Positions 8,851-17,603 are shown, counted from the stretch's first letter. The stretch: DNA of 35,580 nucleotides from Ancalomicrobiaceae bacterium (GCA_031291575.1 JARLIT010000158.1:1-35580); one strand, 5' to 3'. Made by a program: numbers and translations. The notes: generated by a model not told the origin, from the letters alone.

Positions 8851-9771
8851 TCACACTGTGCCGGCAATCGCCTTGGCGAGATCGGCGGCAAGCACGGCGT
8901 TGTTGAGGATCAGGGCCCGGTTGGCCACGAGGCTGCGGCCTTCCGTCAGGTCGAACATGCGCGACAGGAGGTAGGGCGTCACCTTCTTGCCCTTGACGCC
9001 GGCCGCCTCGGCATCGGCGACGGCGGCGGCGATGACGCTGTCGATTGCTTCGCGCGCAATCTCGAACTCCGGCGGAATGGGGTTGGCGACGAAGATTCCA
9101 CCGGTCGTCCCCAGACGACGGCGCGCCGCAACGAAGGCGGCAAACTCCGCCGGCGTATCGAGGCGCAGCGGCGCCGCCAAGCCGCTGGCGCGCGACCAGA
9201 AGGCAGGGAATTCATCGGTCGCCCAACCGATCACCGGCACGCCCTTGGTTTCGAGATATTCCAGCGTCTTCGGCAGATCGAGAATGGCCTTGGCTCCGGC
9301 GGCCACGACGGTCACGTCGGTTCTGCCCAGCTCTTCCAGATCGGCGGAAATATCGAAGCTGTCGGAAGCGCCCTTGTGCACGCCGCCAATGCCGCCGGTG
9401 GCGAAGACCGAGATACCGGCAAGGCGGGCGATGATCATCGTCGCGGCGACGGTGGTCGAGCCATTGCGCCCTTTGGCGACCGCGTAGGCGAGATCGGCGC
9501 GCGACAGCTTCAGGCAGTCGTCGGCTTTTGCCAGCGTGACGAGTTGGTCGTGGGTCAGGCCGACATGCACCCGGCCAGCAATGACGGCAATCGTCGCCGG
9601 TACGGCGCCGCGCTGACGCACGGCGGCTTCCACCGCCTCGGCCACTTCTAGGTTCTGCGGCCAGGGCAGCCCGTGGGTGATGATGGTCGATTCGAGCGCG
9701 ACGATGCCACGCCCCGCCGCCTTTGCCGCCACCACTTCCTCAGAAAGCTCAACGATCGTTTCGCCCGACAT
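8851..9771 (-). CDS. psuG: Pseudouridine-5'-phosphate glycosidase
   Basis: Cleaves the C-C bond of pseudouridine 5'-phosphate to uracil and ribose 5-phosphate, in pseudouridine salvage from degraded RNA. The 306-residue length fits. Catalytic residues known from the E. coli enzyme can be matched: Glu27 in ALESTIITHG, Lys88 in DDCLKLSRADL, Asp144 (metal ligand) in SFDISADLEELG and Lys161 in GAKAILDLPKTLEYLE. GRNGSTTVAATM and ATGGIGGVHKG are further family blocks. The ATG at 9771 is preceded by GAGGA at 6 bases. No pseudouridine kinase (PsuK) gene lies next to it, although the enzyme needs phosphorylated substrate, so the kinase must be elsewhere or replaced. Confidence 0.95.
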   Translation of the reverse strand: MSGETIVELSEEVVAAKAAGRGIVALESTIITHGLPWPQNLEVAEAVEAAVRQRGAVPATIAVIAGRVHVGLTHDQLVTLAKADDCLKLSRADLAYAVAKGRNGSTTVAATMIIARLAGISVFATGGIGGVHKGASDSFDISADLEELGRTDVTVVAAGAKAILDLPKTLEYLETKGVPVIGWATDEFPAFWSRASGLAAPLRLDTPAEFAAFVAARRRLGTTGGIFVANPIPPEFEIAREAIDSVIAAAVADAEAAGVKGKKVTPYLLSRMFDLTEGRSLVANRALILNNAVLAADLAKAIAGTV

Positions 9772-10350
9772 GTTTTTCCTCGCAACAGACCCCGGTCAGC
9801 GCCTTCGTAAATCATATTCCGGCCGTCTGACCAAGCGGTCAAACTGCCGATACGCGACCGACTGCTGCCCGGCAGCCGGTGCGCCGACCCCGCAGGCGCA
9901 AGTGCCTCGGCCGGTCCGATGGAGGGCTTCTGGCGGCAGACTGCCGGATTCCCCGGCCAGACAACAATCTTTAGTTGACGATCGAAACAATTGAACCGGA
10001 GTCGATATCGACAGCTCCCGAGTTTCAGCCCAGGCATCTCGGCACAATTTATACGTAAATCTACGTGCAACTAAAGGAGACGACAATTACGCGATCCATT
10101 CAGTCACCGAAACTACCCACTTCTGCAATGCAAAAACGAGCATCCATCGACAAATACATAACGCATTCGAATGTATTTCGTTGGTAGACTGATATCCTAC
10201 AGGAAAATCGATTGAGATTAATCGCTTATTCATCGATGTCGCACACCATCCGCATCTCCGGCGGATTCACATTCACAGATCTTTAAGTGTAAGCGCCGAC
10301 AACTGTAAGCATCGCGCAACCGCGCGGAGCATCGTGGTGGCAGTTTCACC
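9772..10350. other. Divergent intergenic region upstream of psuG and the globin chemoreceptor
   Basis: About 580 bases with no supported gene. The half next to psuG is GC-rich. The segment from about 10080 to 10280 is distinctly AT-rich and contains a CtrA-like box at 10218-10232. It probably carries the chemoreceptor promoter. Confidence 0.5.
10218..10232 (+). promoter_or_regulatory. CtrA-like box upstream of the globin chemoreceptor
   Basis: TTAA-N7-TTCA, one mismatch from the TTAA-N7-TTAA consensus of the cell-cycle regulator CtrA, 118 bases before the start codon. In Hyphomicrobiales CtrA often controls motility and chemotaxis genes. Chance matches in AT-rich DNA are possible; the site gains weight from a perfect box before the second chemoreceptor gene. 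Confidence 0.35.
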
Positions 10351-11757
10351 ATGGATGCCAGCGACGATAAACAACACGCTCTAGTGGGCCAAGCCATGAC
10401 CGCACCGACTGTCCAGAAGGCACCGAGCACTGACCTCGACCGCATCCGTCGGCTTCACTTCATGAAGATCGACGCGGAAACAGGGGCGTTGCTGCACGAA
10501 TTCTGGGGCATTGCCGAAAAGAAGCTCCCCGACATCCTGGATGCCTTCTACAAGCATGTCGCATCCGAGCCGGAACTGGCAAAGATGGTCGGCAGCCAGA
10601 CCAAACGGCTGAAGGATGCGCAGCTTGCGCATTGGGCGAAACTGTTCAGCGGCCGGTTCGACGAAGCCTATATGGAGGCAGTCAGAACCATCGGCCAGGT
10701 GCACAACCGGATCGGGCTGGAGCCGCGCTGGTACATCGGCGGCTACAATCTGATCCTCTCGCACCTGACAGGCTTGGCGATCAGGGCCTATCGCTGGAAT
10801 CCGTCAAAACTGCAAAAGATCATCACGGCGATCGATTCAGCTGTCATGCTCGACCTGGAGATCGCTATCTCCGTGTACCTCGAGGAACTGCTGCGCGACC
10901 GGATGAAGCACCAGGAGACCCTGACGACCGAGATCCAGGCCTTCGACGTCGACGTCAACCAGACGCTCACAAGCGTCACGTCCTCCTCGAGCCAACTGCA
11001 GTCCGATGCGAATAATCTGGCCGCGGCAGCCGAAGAGACGACCCGGCAATCCTCTGCCGTGGCCGCAGCGTCCGAGCAGTCTGCCGCCAGCGTCGCTGCC
11101 GTCGCCACTGCGGCCGAGCGCCTGACCGTCTCGGTCACTCGGATCGGCGACCAGGTCAGCCAATCGACGCGCATCGCCAATCAGGCGGTGTCGCAGGCGA
11201 ACGCATCGCGCAGCACCATGGACGGCCTAGCGCAGACGGCCCAGAAGATCGGCGACGTCGTCAGCCTCATCGCCAACATCGCCTCCCAGACCAACCTTCT
11301 GGCCCTGAACGCCACCATCGAGGCGGCGCGCGCCGGCGAGGCGGGCCGCGGCTTTGCCGTCGTCGCCTCCGAAGTGAAGAGTCTTGCCAGCCAGACGTCG
11401 CAGGCGACGGAGGAAATCGGCCAGCAGATCGGCGCCATCCAATTGGCGACCCAGCACTCGGTCAGTTCCATCACCGCCATCGCCTCGACCATTGAGGAAA
11501 TCAACTCGATCACCACGTCAGTTGCCGGCGCCATTGACGAACAGGGCACGCTGATCGCGGAAATCTCGCACAATGTCCAGGAGGCCGCCCACGGCACGCA
11601 GGAAGTGTCGCGCAACATCTACGGCGTCAATCAGGCGGCTTCGGAGACCGGGCGGACGTCGACCGGCCTGCTCGGCGCGGCCACCGAACTCGCCGGCAAG
11701 TCCAACGGTCTGAGAAAGCGCGTCGACGCATTCTTTGCCGCGATCCGGGCTGCCTGA
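10351..11757 (+). CDS. Globin-coupled chemoreceptor (HemAT-like aerotaxis sensor)
   Basis: Soluble methyl-accepting chemotaxis protein of 468 residues with a heme-binding protoglobin-type sensor (about 30-190) joined to a signalling coil (about 215-465). The proximal heme ligand is His118 in [20 protein letters not shown], matching His123 of Bacillus HemAT. There is no membrane segment and no HAMP domain. The signalling tip is [20 protein letters not shown] with [15 protein letters not shown] (about 309-346). Such proteins sense oxygen and act through CheA/CheW in the cytoplasm. No C-terminal CheR/CheB docking pentapeptide is present. The ATG at 10351 has only a weak ribosome site; a second ATG at 10396 would keep the globin domain intact. 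No che genes lie nearby. Confidence 0.93.
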   Translation: MDASDDKQHALVGQAMTAPTVQKAPSTDLDRIRRLHFMKIDAETGALLHEFWGIAEKKLPDILDAFYKHVASEPELAKMVGSQTKRLKDAQLAHWAKLFSGRFDEAYMEAVRTIGQVHNRIGLEPRWYIGGYNLILSHLTGLAIRAYRWNPSKLQKIITAIDSAVMLDLEIAISVYLEELLRDRMKHQETLTTEIQAFDVDVNQTLTSVTSSSSQLQSDANNLAAAAEETTRQSSAVAAASEQSAASVAAVATAAERLTVSVTRIGDQVSQSTRIANQAVSQANASRSTMDGLAQTAQKIGDVVSLIANIASQTNLLALNATIEAARAGEAGRGFAVVASEVKSLASQTSQATEEIGQQIGAIQLATQHSVSSITAIASTIEEINSITTSVAGAIDEQGTLIAEISHNVQEAAHGTQEVSRNIYGVNQAASETGRTSTGLLGAATELAGKSNGLRKRVDAFFAAIRAA

Positions 11758-11829
11758 GGCATTTGCCGGCCCGCCCCGACAGGGGGGACGACGCCTTGGC
11801 GCAAGTGCCGCCCGACCGGGCCAATTTGG

Positions 11830-13557
11830 TCACCGGCGCAGCAGGAGAAGTGCCAGGACGGCGGCGACGAACGCGGCAACGACGAAGGCCGTGCGCCAGA
11901 ATGCGACCGGATCGCGTTCGGCGAGCGGCACGAAACCGATCGGCATCAGATCCGGGTTGGGGCGCGTGAGGTCGGCGGCGAAGGCCGAGAGTGCCTCGTA
12001 GCGCCTGTCAGGGTCGATCGCCACGGCCTTGGCGATGGCCGCATCGACGAAGGCGGGGATCGCCGGATCGATATCGCGCAACGGGCGATAGCGTGCCCTT
12101 GCCACCGTGGCGCGGTCCCGGAAGCCGCCGCCGTAGGGATGCCGGCCCGACAGCATTTCGTAGACGATGACGCCGAGCGAAAACTGGTCGAAGCGCTCAT
12201 CGGCCGGCCGACCGAAGAACGGCTCCGGTGCTGCGTAGTCGCGCGTCGCCAGTCCGTCGAGAGCCTCGCCCTGCCCTTCCGGCCCGGTCTCGGCGAGGCC
12301 GCCGACCTTCACCGAGCCGAAGTCGACGATCCGCACCCGGCCGTCGCGGTCGATCATGATGTTGTCGGGGCGCAGGTCGCGGTGCACCATCTCGCGGCGA
12401 TGAAAGGCATAGAGGCCCTTGGCGATCTCACCGACGATCTCCCGGACGCGGTCGAGCGAAGGCCGGGGGTCGTCGAGCAGCACTTGCGCCAACGTCCGCC
12501 CATCGATGAATTCGCTGACGAGATAGAGGAAGCGACGCCGGCGCTCGGGCTCGAAGACATTCATCACATGCGGGTTCGACAGCAAGCGGCCGACCCACTC
12601 CTCGCGGGCAAAGCGCTCGATGGCGTCGGCGTCATCGACCAGGTTGGCGGACGGGGTCTTGATGACCACGGCGGTGCCGGTGTCGATGTCGCGGGCAAGA
12701 TGCAGCTGGCTGCGGCTGGTGGCGGCGATCTCGCGAGAGATGGCATATCCCTCAAACAACATTCCGGGCGACAGGTCCGGCGGAAACGGCAGGCTGCCCA
12801 GCCGGTCGAGCCGGCTGCGCGGGTCGGGCATGCCAGCATTATCGATGCGCACAAGCTGGCAGGTGAGATTGTCGGGCGAACCATTGCCGAGGGCCGCCTC
12901 GACGATCCGGCGGGCGGCTGCATCGAGGTCGTCGCCGGCGGCGAGAATCAGGGCGGCCATGTCGCGCGCGGCAAGATGCTCGTGCACGCCGTCGGTCGAA
13001 AAGATCAGCACATCGCCTCTGTCGACCGGAACCGCGCGATAGTCGACCTCGAGATCGGGCGAGCGGCCGAGCGCGCGGGTGAGATGGGCGCGGCGGCGAG
13101 AGACCGAGGCGCGGTGATCGCCGGTCAGCGGTTCGATCGCGCCGTCGACGAGACGCGCGATGCGGCTGTCGCCGACGTGGAAGAGATGCGCCTGCCCGCC
13201 CTTCAGGATTGCAGCGGAGAAGGTCGAGGCGAAGGCCCCCTCGGCCTCGGTGCGGAGCGAGGCGAGCGCATAGAGCCAGCGGTTCAGCGCGGCGAGTACG
13301 CGCGCCGCCGAGGTCTTCACCGTCCAGCTCTCGGGCGTGGCGTAATAGTCTTCGAGAAAGCCGTGCACCGCCGTCTCACTCGCCTGCCGGCCGTCGGCGC
13401 TCGTCGACAGACCGTCGGCGATCACCATGGCGATGCCCTTGGCGGCGAGGAGCGGCGAGCGCGGAACGACAACCCCGTAACTGTCGTCGTTACGGGGCTT
13501 CTTTCCGGCCAGCGAGTGCTGGCCGATGGCGACGGCGGGGTGGTCCGACCTCTGCAA
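11830..13557 (-). CDS. PP2C phosphatase / Ser-Thr protein kinase with C-terminal membrane anchor
   Basis: Two-domain signalling protein of 575 residues. The N-terminal PP2C domain (about 8-240) has KKPRNDDS, ADG (48-49), FHVGDSRIARL (Asp130), STDGVHEHL (Asp189) and SPDNLT (Asp229), so the metal-binding aspartates are present. The kinase domain (about 266-535) has VVIKT (Lys300), VHRDLRPDNIM (Asp394) and VDFGSV (412-414). It lacks a clear glycine-rich loop and reads HRDLRPDN instead of HRDLKPxN. A hydrophobic helix at 555-573 ending in RR anchors it to the membrane with both domains in the cytoplasm. The start is TTG at 13557, directly after the in-frame TGA of narK and preceded by GAGGT 8 bases upstream; no ATG precedes the PP2C motifs. 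Its position suggests control of the transporter, which is inference. As I recall, similar genes sit beside nitrate transporter genes in pseudomonads. Confidence 0.92.
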   Translation of the reverse strand: MQRSDHPAVAIGQHSLAGKKPRNDDSYGVVVPRSPLLAAKGIAMVIADGLSTSADGRQASETAVHGFLEDYYATPESWTVKTSAARVLAALNRWLYALASLRTEAEGAFASTFSAAILKGGQAHLFHVGDSRIARLVDGAIEPLTGDHRASVSRRRAHLTRALGRSPDLEVDYRAVPVDRGDVLIFSTDGVHEHLAARDMAALILAAGDDLDAAARRIVEAALGNGSPDNLTCQLVRIDNAGMPDPRSRLDRLGSLPFPPDLSPGMLFEGYAISREIAATSRSQLHLARDIDTGTAVVIKTPSANLVDDADAIERFAREEWVGRLLSNPHVMNVFEPERRRRFLYLVSEFIDGRTLAQVLLDDPRPSLDRVREIVGEIAKGLYAFHRREMVHRDLRPDNIMIDRDGRVRIVDFGSVKVGGLAETGPEGQGEALDGLATRDYAAPEPFFGRPADERFDQFSLGVIVYEMLSGRHPYGGGFRDRATVARARYRPLRDIDPAIPAFVDAAIAKAVAIDPDRRYEALSAFAADLTRPNPDLMPIGFVPLAERDPVAFWRTAFVVAAFVAAVLALLLLRR

Positions 13558-15051
13558 TCAAGCGACCTCGATCAGCTTCAAGCTGCCGTCGGGCATCAGT
13601 TCAGCGATCGTTCCCTTCGGCTCGCGGAAGAATAGGAGAATTCCACCGAGCACCACCAGCGCCGAACCGCCGATCGCCAGGAAGAAGATCTGCGGCGAGG
13701 AGGAGGACAAGAGCGTCAGGTAGACGACGCCGCCGACATTGCCGAACGCGCCAGCCAGCCCGGCGATCTGGCCGGTCAGGCGGCGCTTGATGATCGGGAT
13801 GACGCCATAGACCGCGCCATTGGCGGCATTGACGAACATCGAGCAGCCGACGGTGGCGGCGATCGCCAGCATCAGGCTCGAACCGGCCGACATGGTCGAC
13901 ATCGCCAGATAGCCGACGGCGACGCCGACCAGCACCATGATCAGCACCGGACGGCGGCCAATCTTGTCACCAAGCCAACCGCCCATCGGCCGGGCGAAGA
14001 AATTGGTGCCGCCGAAGACACCGGCGACGAGGCCTGCCCCGGCCAGCGTCAGACCGAACGTGTCCTTGAAGAACAGCGGCAGCATCGAGACGACCGCCAG
14101 TTCGCCGCCAAACGTCACCATGTACATCAGGCAGAGCACGGCGACCTGGGCGAAGCGGAAGCGCTCGAATTCCGGAACGATTTCCGTAAACACTTTGGCG
14201 TTGACGCGCCAGGACAGGAACACCTGGTAGAGAAACAGCCCGGCCAGCCCGGCAAAGATGAGGAGCACGGTTCCCTCGCCGAGGAGCTTCAGCTTGGCCG
14301 GGCCGAGCTGCCAGGTCATCAGTCCGAGTGCCACGTACATGGGCAGCTGCATCAGCACGAGAAGCACGAAGTCGCCGCGGCTCGACACCTCCATGGCGGC
14401 CGCTCTCTTCGGCTTGAAGTAGGTGGCGCCCTTCGGCGTATCGCTGACCGAGAGGTAGTAGACGACGGCATAGGCGATGGCGAGAAGGCCAGTGACGGCG
14501 ATCGACCAGCGCCAACCATCCGGTCCGCCGATGAGGGTCAACAGCCAAGGCATCGTAAGCGCCGCGGCCGCCGAGCCGAAGTTGCCGAAGCCGCCGTAGA
14601 TCCCCTGCGCCGTGCCCATCTGCCGGGCCGGGAACCACTCGCCGATCATGCGGATACCGACGACGAAGCCGGCGCCGACGAAGCCGAGGAGGAAGCGGGC
14701 GAGTGCCAATGTGGCGAAGTCCTGGGCGCAGGCGAAAAACAGGCAGAGGACGCCGGAGATCGCCAGAAGCGCGGAATAGGTCACACGCGGGCCGAAGCGG
14801 TCGACGACGGCGCCGATGACGACGCGGGCCGGAATGGTCAGCGCCACGTTCAGCACAAGGATCGCCGACACCTGCGCGTCCGACAGCGAAAACGTCGTGC
14901 GGATCGACGCCATCAGCGGCGCGTGGTTGAACCAGACGAGGAAGGAGAGGAAGAACGCCAGCCAGCTCAGGTGAAGAATTTTCATGCGCCCGCCGAGACG
15001 CAGGAACGAAAATTCAGGCGCAGATGTGCTGGACGCTGTAACGTCGGCCAT
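13558..15051 (-). CDS. narK: Nitrate/nitrite transporter, MFS NarK/NasA (NNP) family
   Basis: Inner-membrane transporter for nitrate uptake or nitrate/nitrite exchange. It is a 497-residue protein with about 12 predicted helices. The nitrate signature regions are present: YGGFGNFGSAAAALTMP after helix 4 and GLAGAFGNVGGVVYL after helix 10; ARVVIGAVVDRFGPR is the MFS loop after helix 2. ATG at 15051 has AAGGA about 10 bases upstream. The stop codon TGA is followed at once by the TTG start of the phosphatase/kinase gene in the same frame, so the two are translationally coupled. No nitrate or nitrite reductase gene is in the window, so assimilation versus respiration cannot be decided. The symbol is used in the broad family sense; nasA is the alternative. 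Confidence 0.9.
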   Translation of the reverse strand: MADVTASSTSAPEFSFLRLGGRMKILHLSWLAFFLSFLVWFNHAPLMASIRTTFSLSDAQVSAILVLNVALTIPARVVIGAVVDRFGPRVTYSALLAISGVLCLFFACAQDFATLALARFLLGFVGAGFVVGIRMIGEWFPARQMGTAQGIYGGFGNFGSAAAALTMPWLLTLIGGPDGWRWSIAVTGLLAIAYAVVYYLSVSDTPKGATYFKPKRAAAMEVSSRGDFVLLVLMQLPMYVALGLMTWQLGPAKLKLLGEGTVLLIFAGLAGLFLYQVFLSWRVNAKVFTEIVPEFERFRFAQVAVLCLMYMVTFGGELAVVSMLPLFFKDTFGLTLAGAGLVAGVFGGTNFFARPMGGWLGDKIGRRPVLIMVLVGVAVGYLAMSTMSAGSSLMLAIAATVGCSMFVNAANGAVYGVIPIIKRRLTGQIAGLAGAFGNVGGVVYLTLLSSSSPQIFFLAIGGSALVVLGGILLFFREPKGTIAELMPDGSLKLIEVA

Positions 15052-15379
15052 GAGCTTTGTCCTTGTGGATGAGGAAGCCGCTCGCGGACGACAGACTCCG
15101 GGCCTTCATCGGAAGGATCATCGGATGTCGGGCATGGCGGAACGGCGCTGTAGTCGGCACCGTTGCCGCATAACTGTAAACTTACGCACGCAAGGCTATG
15201 CGCTCAAGGTTTAATCAGAAGGCATTGCGCTGAAATATTGGGCGGCAAATGCCGGTCCGGACGGCAAGACCCGCCAACTGGCATGCCCGGCAGCCGGCTT
15301 CGCCTATTTCCGGCTTGCTTGGCGTCGCCTCCCCGGCCATCGTCACGATCGGGCGCCACACGCCGGGAGGGAGCCGACC
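15052..15379. other. Divergent intergenic region between narK and the HXXEE gene
   Basis: About 330 bases with no supported gene. The middle part (15165-15240) is AT-richer and may hold the narK promoter. I looked for sigma-54 elements and for a NasT-type antitermination hairpin and saw neither convincingly. Confidence 0.4.
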
Positions 15380-15949
15380 ATGCTGAGACGTCTGATCGAC
15401 CATTGGGTCTATGGCGGCGCGCTCGCGGGCGCCCTCCTCCTCCTTCTGACGCCGGTCCTGGCGCGCGGCTGGAGTTCGGCGCTGACCGCCTGCTTCCTGT
15501 GCCTGCCGATCTACATGCTGCACCAGTACGAGGAGCACGACGCCGACCGCTTCCGCCGCTTCGTCAACGCCCATATCGGGGCTGGGCGCGACGTGCTGAC
15601 GCCCCTCACGGTGTTCGCCGTCAACGTGCCGGTGGTGTGGGGGCTGGCCGGACTGAGTTTCGCCGCAGCGACGATCGACATCGGTTACGGCCTTCTCGGC
15701 CTCTACCTCGTCGCCGTCAACGCGGTCGTGCACATCCTGCCCGCCATCCGCACGCGGACGTATAATCCCGGCCTGATCACCGCCGTCATCCTGTTCGCGC
15801 CGCTCGAGCTCTACGGCATCGGCGCGATCGATGCGGCGGGCGGCGGCACGCTTCTCCATCACGCCGAAGCTCTCGTCGTCGCGCTCGCCATCCATGCCGC
15901 GCTCGTTGCCTGGGTCCTCAGTCGCAAGCGCCGGCTCGACCGGTCCTGA
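15380..15949 (+). CDS. HXXEE-domain membrane protein of unknown function
   Basis: Integral membrane protein of 189 residues with about five hydrophobic helices. It matches the HXXEE family, named for a His-x-x-Glu-Glu motif; here it is HQYEE at residues 48-52 in the loop YMLHQYEEHDADRFRRF. A second conserved block is NAVVHILPAIRTRTYNPG, with a His in the membrane. The buried His and Glu residues suggest metal binding or an enzyme activity, but no function is established. The start at 15380 has GGGAGGGAG just upstream. It ends 76 bases before the aldehyde dehydrogenase on the same strand, so the two may be co-transcribed. Confidence 0.85.
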   Translation: MLRRLIDHWVYGGALAGALLLLLTPVLARGWSSALTACFLCLPIYMLHQYEEHDADRFRRFVNAHIGAGRDVLTPLTVFAVNVPVVWGLAGLSFAAATIDIGYGLLGLYLVAVNAVVHILPAIRTRTYNPGLITAVILFAPLELYGIGAIDAAGGGTLLHHAEALVVALAIHAALVAWVLSRKRRLDRS

Positions 15950-16025
15950 CGTCGCATTTGAACGAGCGTCGGCGGTCGAACCGATCGAGACTGCGGCTCG
16001 CCTCTTCCCGCACCACGAGGATCCC

Positions 16026-17456
16026 ATGTATCGCACACACCAGTTCTATATCGACGGCCAATGGGTTGCGCCCCTCGGCTCACAAACCGTCGAGGTGATC
16101 GATCCGACGACCGAGGAGGCCGTGGCGACCCTGGCGCTGGGCTCGGCCGCCGATGTCGATCGCGCCGTCGCTGCCGCACGCGCCGCCTTCCCGACGTTTG
16201 CCGCGACCGCGAAGGCCGAGCGTGTCGCGCTCCTCAGGCGGGTGAGTGCAGCACTCAGCCAGCGCATCGACGATCTCGCTGCCGCCATGACCACCGACAT
16301 GGGCGCCCCGACGGCGTTTGCGCGCGGCTCGCAGGCGCAGTCCGGGATCGATCATCTGGCCGTGATGGCCGACGTGCTGGAGGCTTTCGAATTCGATCGG
16401 CTTGAGGGCGATAGTTTGGTGACGCGCGAGCCCATCGGCGTCGTCGGCATGATCACGCCGTGGAACTGGCCGGTAAACCAGATCGCCTGCAAGGTCGCCC
16501 CGGCGCTTGCCGCCGGCTGCACCATGGTCCTGAAGCCGAGCGAGATCGCGCCGTTGTCCGCGCTTGTCTTCGCCGAATGCCTCGATCAGGCGGGCGTGCC
16601 GGCCGGCGTGTTCAACCTCGTCAACGGCGATGGGCCGACGGTCGGCGCCGCAATCGCGGCGCATCGGGATATCGACATGGTGTCGTTTACCGGCTCGACC
16701 AGGGCCGGCATCGCGGTGGCCAAGGCCGCCGCCGACACGGTGAAGCGGGTGGCGCAGGAACTCGGCGGCAACTCACCCAACGTGGTGCTCGACGACGCGG
16801 ACCTGGAAAAGGCAGTCAGCGAGGGCGTCCTGTCGGTCATGTCCAATTCCGGCCAGTCCTGCGATTCGCCCGCGCGCATGCTGGTGCCGCTTACCCACAT
16901 GCGCGAGGCGGCGGCGATCGCCAAGCGCGTCGCCGAAGGCTTGCGCGTCGGCCCGCCGGCGGAACCCGGCATCGACCTCGGCCCGCTGGTCAGTCAGGCG
17001 CAATTCGACAAGGTGCAGCGCCTGATCGCGGCGGCAATCGAGGCCGGCGCGACGCTCGTCACCGGCGGGATCGGCCGGCCGGCAGGGCTCAATCGCGGCT
17101 ATTTCGTCCGCCCGACGGTGTTCGCCGACGTGACCGAGGAGATGCCCACCTTCCGCAACGAGGTGTTCGGCCCGGTCATCTCGCTGATCGGCTATCGCGA
17201 TGAAGAGGATGCCGTTCGCCTTGCCAATCTGACCGAATACGGGCTCGCCGGCCGGGTGCAGTCCGGAAGCCTCGATCGGGCGCGGCGGGTGGCACGGCGG
17301 CTTCGGGCCGGCTGGATCGAGATCAATGGTCCGGCCTTCGACTATCGCGCCCCGTTCGGCGGCTACAAGCAGTCGGGCAATGGCCGCGAATACGGCGAAT
17401 ACGGGTTGCACGACTATCTGGAGATCAAGGGCGTGTTGGGCTGGGGGCGAGGCTGA
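16026..17456 (+). CDS. NAD(P)-dependent aldehyde dehydrogenase
   Basis: Aldehyde dehydrogenase superfamily enzyme of 476 residues that oxidises an aldehyde to its acid. Catalytic elements are complete: Asn147 in [11 protein letters not shown], the cofactor-binding KPSE and FTGSTRAG blocks, Glu245 in AQELGGNSP and the nucleophile Cys279 in [13 protein letters not shown]. The C-terminus [18 protein letters not shown] is typical. An aspartate follows the nucleophile (SCD), where many family members have a threonine or alanine. The ATG at 16026 is preferred because GAGG lies about 7 bases upstream and the family starts at YIDGQWV; the frame extends upstream only as an overlap with the HXXEE gene. 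The substrate cannot be told from the sequence. Confidence 0.92.
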   Translation: MYRTHQFYIDGQWVAPLGSQTVEVIDPTTEEAVATLALGSAADVDRAVAAARAAFPTFAATAKAERVALLRRVSAALSQRIDDLAAAMTTDMGAPTAFARGSQAQSGIDHLAVMADVLEAFEFDRLEGDSLVTREPIGVVGMITPWNWPVNQIACKVAPALAAGCTMVLKPSEIAPLSALVFAECLDQAGVPAGVFNLVNGDGPTVGAAIAAHRDIDMVSFTGSTRAGIAVAKAAADTVKRVAQELGGNSPNVVLDDADLEKAVSEGVLSVMSNSGQSCDSPARMLVPLTHMREAAAIAKRVAEGLRVGPPAEPGIDLGPLVSQAQFDKVQRLIAAAIEAGATLVTGGIGRPAGLNRGYFVRPTVFADVTEEMPTFRNEVFGPVISLIGYRDEEDAVRLANLTEYGLAGRVQSGSLDRARRVARRLRAGWIEINGPAFDYRAPFGGYKQSGNGREYGEYGLHDYLEIKGVLGWGRG

Positions 17457-17474
17457 GCGGTAGCCCCCGTTATG

Positions 17475-17510
17475 GTTCGAGGCTTTGCGTTCCGCAAAGC
17501 ACCTCACCAG
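17475..17510. repeat. Palindromic intergenic repeat, unit 1
   Basis: Imperfect palindrome just after the aldehyde dehydrogenase gene. Its core is a perfect 8-bp stem, GCTTTGCG (17482-17489) and CGCAAAGC (17493-17500), around TTC. The flanks (GGTTCGAG and CACCTCACC) resemble the ends of unit 2. This style of GGTTCGAGG...CCTCACC palindrome is common between genes in Hyphomicrobiales. Confidence 0.6.
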
Positions 17511-17557
17511 GAAGGGGGGGCGTCGGCGTCCAACCGACGCGCAAATGCGCACCTCGG

Positions 17558-17603
17558 CCTTCATGGTGAGGTTCGAGCGGGAGCGAGCCTTGAACCACGA
17601 AGG
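17558..17603. repeat. Palindromic intergenic repeat, unit 2
   Basis: An imperfect 46-bp palindrome beginning CCTTCATGGTGAGG and ending CCTTGAACCACGAAGG, with GAGCGGGAGCGAGC in the middle. It looks like a REP-type element related to unit 1, with partly matching end sequences. It lies between two converging genes, where such repeats often act in transcription termination or mRNA protection. Confidence 0.65.

Noticed and set aside
12139-13635. A 498-codon plus-strand open frame opposite the phosphatase/kinase
   Set aside because: The opposite strand carries clear PP2C and kinase motifs; this frame has none and looks like a codon-bias shadow.
15155-15170. A possible sigma-54 promoter (GG-N10-GC) upstream of the HXXEE gene
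   Set aside because: The -12 part reads CCGCA rather than TTGCA, and the site is over 200 bases from the gene.
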